Source: Siphonodentalium dalli (taxonomy: Eukaryota; Mollusca; Scaphopoda; Gadilida; Siphonodentaliidae). Taken from it: 64,000 bases of DNA. The position numbers and the translations under genes were made by a program. Shown one piece after another: positions 57,001-64,000 of this stretch (the first letter of the stretch is position 1; every line of letters begins with the position of its first letter). Where the stretch lies: assembly GCA_032622095.1 (NCBI GenBank), contig CP136064.1, forward strand, positions 180,394,011 to 180,458,010, read 5' to 3'. The notes under the pieces were generated by a model. That model had not been told where the DNA came from and did not search any database. It saw nothing but the letters and a program-made list of their open reading frames with translations.

Positions 57001-60000
57001 GGGCATTACTGTAGCTCAACTACTTAGAACATTGACACATTTAAAGACCCACTTATTTTTCGAAACCCAAGAATACATATACAAAATATATGCCATTTGA
57101 AAGAGGAAGCTCCAAAATATTGTATTATCAACTTATCCGGTGTAATAAACTGTGAACTTGTTGTTTTTTGAGTTACTGGCATGTTTTTTTCATCTGGATT
57201 GTAGTCCAAATCGTATTATTTTCAATGGAGGGGGAATAACTCTAAATCTTAAAGATAGAGTTATGCCCCTTCCATTGAAAACACATTTTTAGTTTGAATT
57301 CTGATGCATTCTGGGAGCCAAAACAGGGGTAATCTTTCTATGATTTCAACTGTTTTCTATCTCTCTATGTACATCTTCTGAGACACAGATGTTACTAATG
57401 GTGATGAATTATAGTATTTTAATCATATTTTATGGCATCGATTGTTATTAAAACTGTATATCAAGGCTCTATAAAAAAAATAATCAGTGACTCGAAAATT
57501 AAGTGGGCCTTTAATCATTTCAGTACTGGATGATTTCTCCCATTTAGTTCTAAAAGTATATATTGAAAGGGTAAATTTTTTATCTGAAGAGATTTTCAGA
57601 TACTAGAAGCAGATGAGACAGACAACACTTTAACCATTTTATGACGGGAGCTGTGCTGGTGCAGCATTAAAGAGCCTCGCATACATAAGAGAATGCAATG
57701 GCCTACAAGATCAATTTAAATATTGTTAGGCCAATGCATTCTCTTATATAGGAGACTTGCCTATCTAAAAGAATGCATTGGCAAAGGATTTTTTGCAAAA
57801 TTTCAGAAAGCTCCAGTCATGAAAGGGTTAAGGATTCCATTTTAGGAATTACTGCTAATGAATCAATGGGCATCGAGTAACTATTCACTAGCAAGTACCT
57901 AATTATGTTTCATACTTTTCAGGCGTTGGCTTGGTGCCCATGGCAGAGTAATTTGTTGGCTAGTGGTGCTGGCACTGCTGACCGACATATCAAGTTCTTG
58001 AATGATGTTAATGGCACCTGTATATTTTATCTATTTGGCCTTAGTTCTAAAAGTATATATTATAATGGTTCATTTTTCATTTGTGGAGTTGTTCAGATAC
58101 TGTAAGCAGATGAGACAGAGAACTCATTAAGGATTCCATTTTAGGAATGTCTGCTAATGAATCAATGGGAATTAAGTAACTACTCGCTAGCAAATTTCCA
58201 TCACTATTATTAATTTCAGCCTATGTCAACACTTATCACTATTATTAGGCCATATAATACGATTATTCAGCACCTGAGAGTACTAATTTTGTCAACCCTC
58301 CCCCTCCTAAATATTTTTTTTTAATGCAATAACCGAAACAAAACAATTTCCAATCATGTATGCGGACTGGTTGGTTTCACAATTTGTATTCAGAATGCTA
58401 TCCAGTATTTCATTTTCACTACAAATACATATGTGCACATGGTGTCCTGTTATATTTGTGCTTCCAGGGTCATATATTCAGAATGTTTAAACAAAATATT
58501 TAAATAAAAATTTATTATTTAAGCCCACCTGCCCTTACTTTTTATGTTTACCCATACCATAGTATGGTAAACATAATGTCGACGTCCGGATTGACCACTC
58601 CGTCTGTCTGTCTCTGTCCGTAGACACTTTACGCATGGTGCGATAACTCAAATATTTTCTATCCGATCGGAACCAAATCCAAGTTTTTTTTACAGAGTTA
58701 TGGCCCTTTTTCGACTTCGAATTCACGCATGCTGTCATAACTCAAACAATTTTTATCTGATTGGAACCAAATTTGGTATGCGAGTTTCAGATCCCAAAAT
58801 ACAGATCAAATTCGAATATGGGTTTGATCCGATTTATATTAAAGTAGTTATGATCCTTTTTTCAAAAATAAAATAAAAAAAATCCGATGCTATAACTGAA
58901 GTATTTTTTGTCTGATTGTGTTCATATTTGATATTTTGGTTTATGATGACACACCCCTCATCTGTATAGTTTTTGGTATTGATTGGTTGATCGGTTTAGA
59001 AAATAATTAACCCTTTACAGACATGCTATCCAATGCAATAAGTTGAACATATTTCTTCTGATCTGCCTCATATTTCTTACCTAGATTTTTCTTAGCACGT
59101 TCTTCGTCTGTATGGTTTTTGGTATTGTTTAATTAACCATTTCACTCTTATGTTTACTTAGAATTCACCCAAGCTGCTATGACTCAAAACATTTTTCATC
59201 TGATCAACACCAAATTTATCACCCCTAAATACAGATCGAGTTCGAATATGGGTTTGATCTGATATATTTTAACAGAGTTATGACCCTTTATAATTCAAGT
59301 AATTACTGCTGGGAATTTGGAAGAGATGATATCTCACAGACCATGTGTGTTATTGAAATGAGTTAATTATCACTATGGACATTAGATATGGCATGCTATA
59401 AAGCCTGATAGTGGTACCACTGGCTGCAGATTTGTTTATAATAATGTCAAATTGATTGATGGCTATCTGGTGGAGTTCTGTTTTCTGTGCAATATTAAGT
59501 TAACCCCTTTTTGAAACAGGTTCATTACGTTAGTTAATGTACACACACTATAGGACACCTATTCTAAAATATTAAATTGGAACAGTCCATTGTTACTTTG
59601 TAGGGATGTTTTACAGACATTGTTGTTTACAGACATTGTTGTCTTATCTTAGACAAAAATTAATCCACACATTCCTTAGTTCCATGATATGATGTCATTG
59701 AAAATGATTAACCCTCTCCACACATCATATGGTTTTGATGCTTTTCATTTGATCATTCTCCTATATTATGTCCAGGTTGATGGTGATCCACTTTTCTTTT
59801 GCATGGATTTGGGATTAAAATTAAACCATAGACACATATTATGCGATAAACAGATATAATATTATCCCTTTCACTTTGATCCAGGTTCAGTAAGGGTTTC
59901 AATAAATCACCAATTGAATATACATCATTAGAGGAAATGTCTTATTTTGAAATTCCCTCAATTGCATTTGGGCTTCAGGGTAATATTAATGGTGCTGGTA

Positions 60001-62913
60001 TTCTTGAGACTGACTAAATCCAATGACATGCTTTTTATAGACTATTTTGTGTTTATTAGTTCATTAGTTTTGGGTAAGATTAACCCCATTCTATCCGATT
60101 TGATAACTCAAATATTTCAATTGATTATGTTTATACATGTAGTTGTTGGCATATTTGATGAGAACACACCCCTATTAACCTGCATAGTGAGGGTCATTTG
60201 GTTTATTTGCTTAAAAATATTAACATCTTACACCAATCCTGTTGACACAAAGTGATAACTAAATATTTTTCACACGATCACTATATTAATTAAGTGTGAA
60301 TTGTTGAAACTTTTGCACTCATGAAAAGGTTGGTGTAAGGATTTATTAAATTTATAAAAATATAGCAAATCGAATCGCTATCGCCAAGGTATGGGTTAAA
60401 CATCTGCCGATCGTGATCGGACTCTCGTTTCCCTCTGTTATCAGAAACATCACTGTTTTTGTTTATTCCCATATTCTGGAATATATATTTTGCTCCTATT
60501 TTATTGAAATAATCAGGGATGCGAACATTTTATGGCCCTTTTATGATCACAACATTGTTTAGCTCATACTAAGGGATATTCATTCACAACGAGAAGTAAT
60601 AATTTACTGTGTTCAACTCTTCCACAGAGTCACATGCATTGTCAGAAGTATTAGCATCATTTTCTTCTGCCAGCTTATATCTAGTTGTAGCATGTAAAAT
60701 CTTCATCAATGGGGAAAATTGCCTTCAAATTTGCATGTGACTTCTAAGAAGAGTCATTAATTTTTTTGTTCATACATACACTGTATTCCAATTACCAGTT
60801 TAAACATATTTACACCTTTCAGATTAGTTATGAGTTCAACCTCAGATTAGTACAATTGAGGGTTCAAATGGCTGACTTTTAAAAGTGTTCTATTATTATT
60901 AAACTAGCAGTGTGCATTCTGGGTTGAAACTAAATACGCACTTGGTTGTGTTGAGGCAGATTTCTTCATATATTCTGTCACTATCAGCACTCATCATGAA
61001 ACATGGACCCATTGGCTTCTACTGTTAATCCATCAATGACTGCAGCATCCTGAATTTTTTCTAAAACCTTGTGCCAATGCATTCTCTTATATATATGAGT
61101 CTCCCATATATAAGAGAATACATTGGCCTAACAATATTTACCTTGACTTTGTAAGCCAGTACATTCTCTTATATATGCAAGACCCACTGTGGGAGACTCG
61201 CATATATAGAAGAATGCACTGGCACAGGATCTTTAATGCTGCCCCAGCACAGCTTCCATCATGAAAGGGTTAATAGCTATGGAACTTAAACTTAATAATT
61301 AACTGAGATTATACTCATTTTATTTCCTACCAAGTGTTTGAATATTGACTGGAAGTACTAACTACAGTAATGCCCTAAATAATCGACTCCTTAACCACAG
61401 CAGAATTATGGGTAACTTTTCAGGATTTAGTCGGAAATATGGCTTGTTGCCATTCATCGGAAAGCTTTCACTGAGAGCTTTCCGATGAATGGCAGCAAGC
61501 CATATTTCTGACTAAATCCTGAAAAATTACCCATAATTCTGCTGTGGTTAAGGAATCAATTATTTAGGGCATTACTGTAGCTCAACTACTTAGAACATTG
61601 ACACATTTAAAGACCCACTTATTTTTCGAAACCCAAGAATACATATACAAAATATATGCCATTTGAAAGAGGAAGCTCCAAAATATTGTATTATCAACTT
61701 ATCCGGTGTAATAAACTGTGAACTTGTTGTTTTTTGAGTTACTGGCATGTTTTTTTCATCTGGATTGTAGTCCAAATCGTATTATTTTCAATGGAGGGGG
61801 AATAACTCTAAATCTTAAAGATAGAGTTATGCCCCTTCCATTGAAAACACATTTTTAGTTTGAATTCTGATGCATTCTGGGAGCCAAAACAGGGGTAATC
61901 TTTCTATGATTTCAACTGTTTTCTATCTCTCTATGTACATCTTCTGAGACACAGATGTTACTAATGGTGATGAATTATAGTATTTTAATCATATTTTATG
62001 GCATCGATTGTTATTAAAACTGTATATCAAGGCTCTATAAAAAAAATAATCAGTGACTCGAAAATTAAGTGGGCCTTTAATCATTTCAGTACTGGATGAT
62101 TTCTCCCATTTAGTTCTAAAAGTATATATTGAAAGGGTAAATTTTTTATCTGAAGAGATTTTCAGATACTAGAAGCAGATGAGACAGACAACACTTTAAC
62201 CATTTTATGACGGGAGCTGTGCTGGTGCAGCATTAAAGAGCCTCGCATACATAAGAGAATGCAATGGCCTACAAGATCAATTTAAATATTGTTAGGCCAA
62301 TGCATTCTCTTATATAGGAGACTTGCCTATCTAAAAGAATGCATTGGCAAAGGATTTTTTGCAAAATTTCAGAAAGCTCCAGTCATGAAAGGGTTAAGGA
62401 TTCCATTTTAGGAATTACTGCTAATGAATCAATGGGCATCGAGTAACTATTCACTAGCAAGTACCTAATTATGTTTCATACTTTTCAGGCGTTGGCTTGG
62501 TGCCCATGGCAGAGTAATTTGTTGGCTAGTGGTGCTGGCACTGCTGACCGACATATCAAGTTCTTGAATGATGTTAATGGCACCTGTATATTTTATCTAT
62601 TTGGCCTTAGTTCTAAAAGTATATATTATAATGGTTCATTTTTCATTTGTGGAGTTGTTCAGATACTGTAAGCAGATGAGACAGAGAACTCATTAAGGAT
62701 TCCATTTTAGGAATGTCTGCTAATGAATCAATGGGAATTAAGTAACTACTCGCTAGCAAATATCTTATCATGTTTCATACTTTTCAGGCATTGGCTTGGT
62801 GTCCTTGGCAGAGTAATTTGTTGGCTAGTGGTGCTGGCACTGCTGACCGACATATCAAGTTCTGGAATGTTGTTAATGGCACTTGTGTTAAATCTGTGGA
62901 CACATCATCTCAG
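41929..62913 (+). CDS. CDC20: Cell division cycle protein 20 (fizzy), exons 1-8 of the coding region; 3' end beyond window
   Basis: CDC20 activates the anaphase-promoting complex and is the target of the spindle checkpoint. Coding exons 41933-42074, 45738-45909, 46349-46542, 50005-50133, 50522-50718, 51550-51644, 53158-53383 and 62788-62913 join without a break into 427 codons. The N-terminus [19 protein letters not shown] matches the CDC20 start. The C-box DRFIPSR is at residues 104-110, then an IYSS.. region and [18 protein letters not shown] leading into WD blades ([69 protein letters not shown]). The intact exon 8 is 42 codons, the length of the corresponding human segment. The last blades and the C-terminal IR tail are outside. 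At the position of the human KEN box the sequence reads DSEN. Introns 3 and 7 carry a satellite-like array and a 4.6 kb duplication. Confidence 0.93.
42729..42953. mobile_element. piggyBac-type MITE, complete
   Basis: TTAA at 42729-42732 and 42950-42953, with ends CCCTGCCATGACTAGAGCT and AGCTCCCGTCATGAAAGGG. Four alternating copies of the CATTCTCTTATATATG motif inside. Confidence 0.78.
43340..43475. mobile_element. Palindromic mariner-type MITE, internal deletion
   Basis: TACAGTAATGCACTAAATAA to AGGGCATTACTGTA; the middle of the family is missing (136 bp instead of 217). Confidence 0.7.
43734..43865. repeat. Short inverted element ending CACCTGAGAGTACT (copy 1)
   Basis: Contains GCCTAATAATAGTGATGG and ends ATAGCCACCTGAGAGTACT. 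Related to 53532-53736. Confidence 0.45.
44576..44635. mobile_element. Palindromic mariner-type MITE, 60 bp deletion derivative
   Basis: TACAGTAATGCTCTAAATAA, CCACAGCAGAATTAT, then directly GAGCATTACTGTA. Both termini intact with almost no interior. Confidence 0.7.
45058..45560 (+). repeat. Hairpin-headed repeat family E (short copy)
   Basis: Head TAGCTCAACTTTAC / GTAAAGTTTGAGCTA at 45058-45089, a GTGTGCGTGTGTACG stretch, and about three units with CGGGCTACAGG, TGAAATTTGTCATGGATGTT and CAGTCATCTTGGATTT. Confidence 0.65.
45738..45909 (+). CDS. CDC20: CDC20 coding exon 2 (Lys/Thr/Pro-rich)
   Basis: Acceptor AATTACAG, donor GACAG|GTACTT. Encodes a basic, TP-rich segment ([15 protein letters not shown] and [10 protein letters not shown]) with several Cdk-type TP sites; 172 nt, phase 1 to 2. 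Confidence 0.85.
45985..46266 (+). repeat. Hairpin-headed repeat family F, truncated copy in intron 2
   Basis: Phrases TGAAATTTGGTATGGATGTT and the tail GGTCCCACCTCTTGTTTT match the copy at 15398-16440. Confidence 0.45.
46349..46542 (+). CDS. CDC20: CDC20 coding exon 3 (C-box)
   Basis: Acceptor TTTTTACAG, donor GAAG|GTATTC. Completes the C-box (DRFIPSR), which binds the APC/C. The KEN-box region reads [19 protein letters not shown] aligns with the human KILR (Mad2/APC8-interaction) region. Confidence 0.88.
46666..46823. mobile_element. Palindromic mariner-type MITE, 3'-truncated
   Basis: TACAGTAATGCCCTAAATAA through the central hairpin to ATTTCCGACTAAACC; the final arm is replaced by the GTTGAACTTATTATCTGAAC repeat. 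Confidence 0.65.
46824..46970. repeat. Dispersed 'TTATCTGAACATTTC' repeat
   Basis: Same family as 14535-14790 and 25085-25290, fused directly to the MITE on its left. Confidence 0.4.
46989..49617 (+). repeat. Family E array: about 16 tandem units of about 120-175 bp in CDC20 intron 3
   Basis: Head hairpin TAGCTCAACTTTAC / GTAAAGTTTGAGCTA (46989-47020), then a GT-rich stretch and about 16 units. Each has a CACGGGCTACAGGTCGTACC-like start, GGGAACGAGTCATTTTGGGG and a GCCATCTTGGATTT end. The last segment ends AAGTTGAGCTA (49607-49617), the inverse of the first 11 bases of the head, so the whole array is one bounded element. A two-unit block recurs at about 47286, 48393 and (in part) 48742. All frames in it are repeat shadows. 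Confidence 0.75.
49656..49916. mobile_element. piggyBac-type MITE, near complete
   Basis: CCCCTTTCATGACGGGAGCT at left without TTAA, AGCTCCAGTTATGGAAGGG plus TTAA (49913-49916) at right; four TATATAAGAGAATGC-type motifs in alternating orientation. It ends 88 bp before CDC20 exon 4. Confidence 0.72.
50005..50133 (+). CDS. CDC20: CDC20 coding exon 4
   Basis: Acceptor TTATTCCTAG, donor TACT|GTAAGT. Encodes [19 protein letters not shown] and [18 protein letters not shown]. The human CRY-box position reads TRSIPQ. Confidence 0.9.
50134..50521 (+). other. CDC20 intron 4
   Basis: 388 bp AT-rich intron with an A-run near 50325 and (GTAA)n-like sequence near 50390. Nothing else recognised. Confidence 0.6.
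50522..50718 (+). CDS. CDC20: CDC20 coding exon 5 (first WD blades)
   Basis: Acceptor TTTCAATAG, donor ATCCAG|GTTGGT. Encodes [28 protein letters not shown] and [20 protein letters not shown]. Confidence 0.93.
50719..51549 (+). other. CDC20 intron 5, nothing recognised
   Basis: AT-rich. An AATGAACCAATGGGAATCAA phrase at about 51020 belongs to the dispersed GTTCAG repeat class. Confidence 0.5.
51550..51644 (+). CDS. CDC20: CDC20 coding exon 6
   Basis: Acceptor TTTCCATAG, donor TCAAG|GTAAGT. Encodes [20 protein letters not shown] and [11 protein letters not shown]. Confidence 0.93.
52211..52406. repeat. Dispersed AACCCTTTC / GTTCAGATAAT repeat in CDC20 intron 6
   Basis: AACCCTTTCTTTACTAAATG, TTGGAATGATCTATTATTCA and GTTCAGATAATAAGATCAAC. 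Links the two halves of this family seen separately elsewhere. A partial second copy lies at 52680-52825. Confidence 0.45.
52407..52623. mobile_element. Palindromic mariner-type MITE, complete (217 bp)
   Basis: TACAGTAATGCTCTAATTAA to TTAGAGCATTACTGTA. Both halves are inverted copies along nearly their whole length, with the tip at about GATCTCGGCGAGAGC. The TA duplication and CAGT start suggest a Tc1/mariner-derived foldback MITE. Confidence 0.8.
52826..52957. mobile_element. Palindromic mariner-type MITE, 132 bp deletion derivative
   Basis: Complete termini (TACAGTAATGCCCTAATTAA, TTAGGGCATTACTGTA); the right half is mostly deleted. Confidence 0.72.
53043..53086 (+). repeat. Family A 3' tail alone
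   Basis: AGGAGTATCCTTAGTCCCAT, then CACACCTCTAG ending at 53086: a copy truncated to its last 45 bases. Confidence 0.55.
53158..53383 (+). CDS. CDC20: CDC20 coding exon 7
   Basis: Acceptor GATTTCAG, donor AAG|GTTAGA. Encodes [40 protein letters not shown] and NIWDLTLG to AAVK; 226 nt ending in phase 0. Confidence 0.94.
53532..53736. repeat. Short inverted element, CTCTCAGGTRCC family (copy 2)
   Basis: Left end TACTCTCAGGTACCTAATAA, right end GCACCTGAGAGTACT. GACATAGAGTG / AGCCTATGTC lie toward the middle. The 4,566 bp duplication starts inside it (53626). Confidence 0.55.
53977..54300 (+). repeat. Hairpin-headed repeat family D (copy 2)
   Basis: Head TATGTTTACC / GGTAAACATA at 53977-54009, GTCTGTCTGTCTCTGTCCG, and CATGGTGCGATAACTCAAA. 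Diverged units with AACCAAATTTGGTATGCG continue to about 54740. Identical copy at 58543. Confidence 0.6.
54741..56458. other. Intron 7, nothing further recognised
   Basis: AT-rich intron. The 102-codon frame at 55381-55689 and its twin at 59947 look like chance hydrophobic frames in AT-rich DNA. Confidence 0.4.
56459..56707. mobile_element. piggyBac-type MITE, complete
   Basis: TTAA at 56459-56462 and 56704-56707. The right end AGCTTCCATCATGAAAGGG fits the family; the left end is degraded. Four CTTATATATG motifs. Confidence 0.72.
56797..57013. mobile_element. Palindromic mariner-type MITE, complete (217 bp)
   Basis: TACAGTAATGCCCTAAATAA to TTAGGGCATTACTGTA; perfect-length foldback. Confidence 0.8.
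57630..57831. mobile_element. piggyBac-type MITE, 202 bp
   Basis: TTAA at both ends; left CCATTTTATGACGGGAGCTG, right AGCTCCAGTCATGAAAGGG. Confidence 0.72.
57923..58105 (+). pseudogene. CDC20 pseudo-exon 8, unit 1
   Basis: Acceptor TACTTTTCAG, then 33 codons matching exon 8 ([20 protein letters not shown]), but Trp is changed (IKFLND instead of IKFWNV). After GTC the match stops and the frame runs to TAG at 58103-58105. The normal donor is lost. A cryptic GTATAT at 58020 would give a 97 nt exon and shift the frame. Using it would truncate CDC20. Confidence 0.8.
61025..61273. mobile_element. piggyBac-type MITE (duplicate of 56459-56707)
   Basis: Same sequence at +4,566. Confidence 0.72.
61363..61579. 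mobile_element. Palindromic mariner-type MITE (duplicate of 56797-57013)
   Basis: Same sequence at +4,566. Confidence 0.8.
62196..62397. mobile_element. piggyBac-type MITE (duplicate of 57630-57831)
   Basis: Same sequence at +4,566. Confidence 0.72.
62489..62671 (+). pseudogene. CDC20 pseudo-exon 8, unit 2
   Basis: Identical to 57923-58105. It lies only about 300 bp before the intact exon and keeps the same acceptor, so it competes for splicing in principle. Confidence 0.8.
62788..62913 (+). CDS. CDC20: CDC20 coding exon 8 (intact)
   Basis: Acceptor TACTTTTCAG, donor CATCTCAG|GTTTGT. 42 codons from [20 protein letters not shown] through [11 protein letters not shown] to VDTSSQ, matching the length of the human segment AVAWCPW to DAHSQ. 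It keeps the blade-closing Trp lost in the pseudo-exons. Confidence 0.93.
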
Positions 62914-64000
62914 GTTTGTGCTGTATTTTCTCCTGTTATTTAGCACAATAGTCAAGTTTTGTTATGAACACATAATAGTTGTGGGATGTTGCGATAAAAT
63001 TACAGCGCACGTTATCGGCGATCGGGTGTACTCGATTGTTTATGAGTGATATTGGGTGTACTGGATTGTTGGCATAGAAGCTGAACTTAGCCGAGTACAT
63101 TATGGAACACTGGCTATCAGTTAAAACGTAAACAAACCGATGTTAGTCCTAATAAACCAGAATATTCTGTGTAATTTAACATGAAAGTTAGATTATTATA
63201 CACCATTATGAGTCTTATGACCATAAGATGTCACTCTTTCTGATATATTTAACATCAGGTTTTGATTTGTTAGGTAAAATTGAGTAAAAAATTAACTAGA
63301 ATTCCCGCCACCAACCCTGGGCATAACTCGTGTCATTGAAATGGCAATGGGGCTGTCTCGGACGAAAAACAGCATTTCGCTATCCAAATATCTTAGCTGG
63401 TTTTCGTACAATCAGACTTGGACTACCTGCAGCCTGCATTAAATTTATTGAACTCTTCCATTTTCACCATTGTTTAACCCTTTCTTTACTAAATGGATTC
63501 TTCCATTCAGTTATAAGTATATATTGCAATGGCCTATTTAGGAGTGCCACGATTATTGATTTTAATAATCGGTCATCAATAATCGACTATAATTGATTAA
63601 TCATACCTAATATTAATAACATCAGTGGAAGTATTCCGTAATATGGCCTATTGGCCAGTGCTGGTTAACTACTGTTGGTGGTTGTTTCAGGCATCGGCTG
63701 ATTAGGGCCTGCCGAAGCTTCGAGAATCGATTCGATTTCGAATCTTATGTTCCGATTCGATTCGATTCTGGGAATAGACTGCATTATCTATAAAAATTGT
63801 TCATTACGTCCCCAATACTGAACCTGAGTCACCTTCATGGAATATATGAGACCTCTGTGGTCCAATGTGTTCAGGGTAAGTTGCCCAATTGAATAGCTCA
63901 CTGCTCATATATGTACTGGCCTCCCAGTTCCAGCGCTGGTTAATCGTGGAAGGTCGGTACAACTCGTGCAACCTGCAGGTAGGTCTGTGATGGTTCGCAT
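62914..64000 (+). other. Start of CDC20 intron 8, with ends of further elements
   Basis: No exon encoding the expected next segment was found before the window ends. AACCCTTTCTTTACTAAATG at 63476 is the dispersed repeat. GTGCCACGATTATTGATT (63544) and GCCTGCCGAAGCTTCGAG (63706), followed by ATCGATTCGATT, look like left ends of two hAT-like elements whose partners would lie outside. Confidence 0.45.

Larger units (their letters stand above)
53626..58191. repeat. 4,566 bp tandem duplication, unit 1 (CDC20 intron 7)
   Basis: Every position checked matches 58192-62757 at an offset of 4,566. All four long frames inside are identical in the two units. It carries hairpin-headed family D, a mariner-type MITE, two piggyBac-type MITEs and a CDC20 pseudo-exon. 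Junction sequence AGCAAAT|TTCCATC shows AAAT shared by both breakpoints. Confidence 0.95.
58192..62757. repeat. 4,566 bp tandem duplication, unit 2
   Basis: Indistinguishable from 53626-58191 in my reading. Its left end starts in the middle of the CTCTCAGG element; its right end stops at CGCTAGCAAAT, before the true exon 8. Contains twins of every unit-1 feature at +4,566 (hairpin head 58543, MITEs 61025-61273, 61363-61579 and 62196-62397). Confidence 0.95.

Noticed and set aside
53626-62757. Direct repeats read as the LTRs of one retrotransposon
   Set aside because: The two units are adjacent with nothing between, lack TG...CA ends and carry CDC20 exon sequence. It is a tandem duplication.

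Overview
Eukaryotic (animal) nuclear DNA, AT-rich, with spliced genes, long introns and dense interspersed repeats. The gene content (ECT2, WDR77/MEP50 and CDC20 homologues), the frequent ACATGTACATGTA-type simple sequence and several repeat families built on tandem units of about 165 bp (resembling the 'pearl'/Helentron-type elements described from bivalves) suggest a mollusc, most likely a bivalve. The species call is inference. Splice sites were read by eye.

Layout. 1-4793: repeat debris, including an internally deleted pogo/Tigger transposase relic (90-511, minus) and a TTAA-flanked MITE (2077-2578). 4794-11592 (+): the last four coding exons of a probable ECT2 RhoGEF gene. Its last intron but one holds a 1.4 kb hAT element with a perfect 8 bp target duplication, and a second, 2.5 kb hAT lies 80 bp after the stop codon. 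11673-32440: gene-poor and packed with mobile elements. It includes a 3.1 kb element with terminal inverted repeats of about 770 bp (18081-21173), then a 1.5 kb element carrying 25 copies of a CTTAAG-centred palindrome (21214-22726), hairpin-headed repeats, palindromic MITEs and nested insertions. 32616-33791 (-): WDR77/MEP50 as one uninterrupted 391-codon frame, with a compact promoter-like cluster (CCAAT, two CACGTG, an E2F-type site). 34223-36798: a Mutator-like (MULE) element with TIRs of about 200 bp and a broken FLYWCH plus transposase frame. 37003-41928: more repeats, including a second small element with CTTAAG palindromes. 41929 to beyond the window end (+): CDC20 (fizzy), with eight coding exons visible (427 codons). 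The last two WD blades and the C-terminus lie beyond 64000.

The CDC20 gene contains a 4,566 bp tandem duplication (53626-58191 and 58192-62757) in which I found no difference. It multiplies an older, broken duplicate of the exon starting ALAWCPW, so the window has two pseudo-exons followed by the intact exon at 62788-62913.

Working together: ECT2 (cytokinesis RhoGEF) and CDC20 (APC/C activator and checkpoint target) are mitotic genes, and WDR77 is the PRMT5 methylosome partner. They are linked here, but nothing in the sequence shows co-regulation. The most unusual structure is the CTTAAG palindrome element: its palindromes are mostly 21, 31-32 or 53 bp apart (2, 3 or 5 helical turns), keep their symmetry through paired changes, and are nested in larger palindromes.
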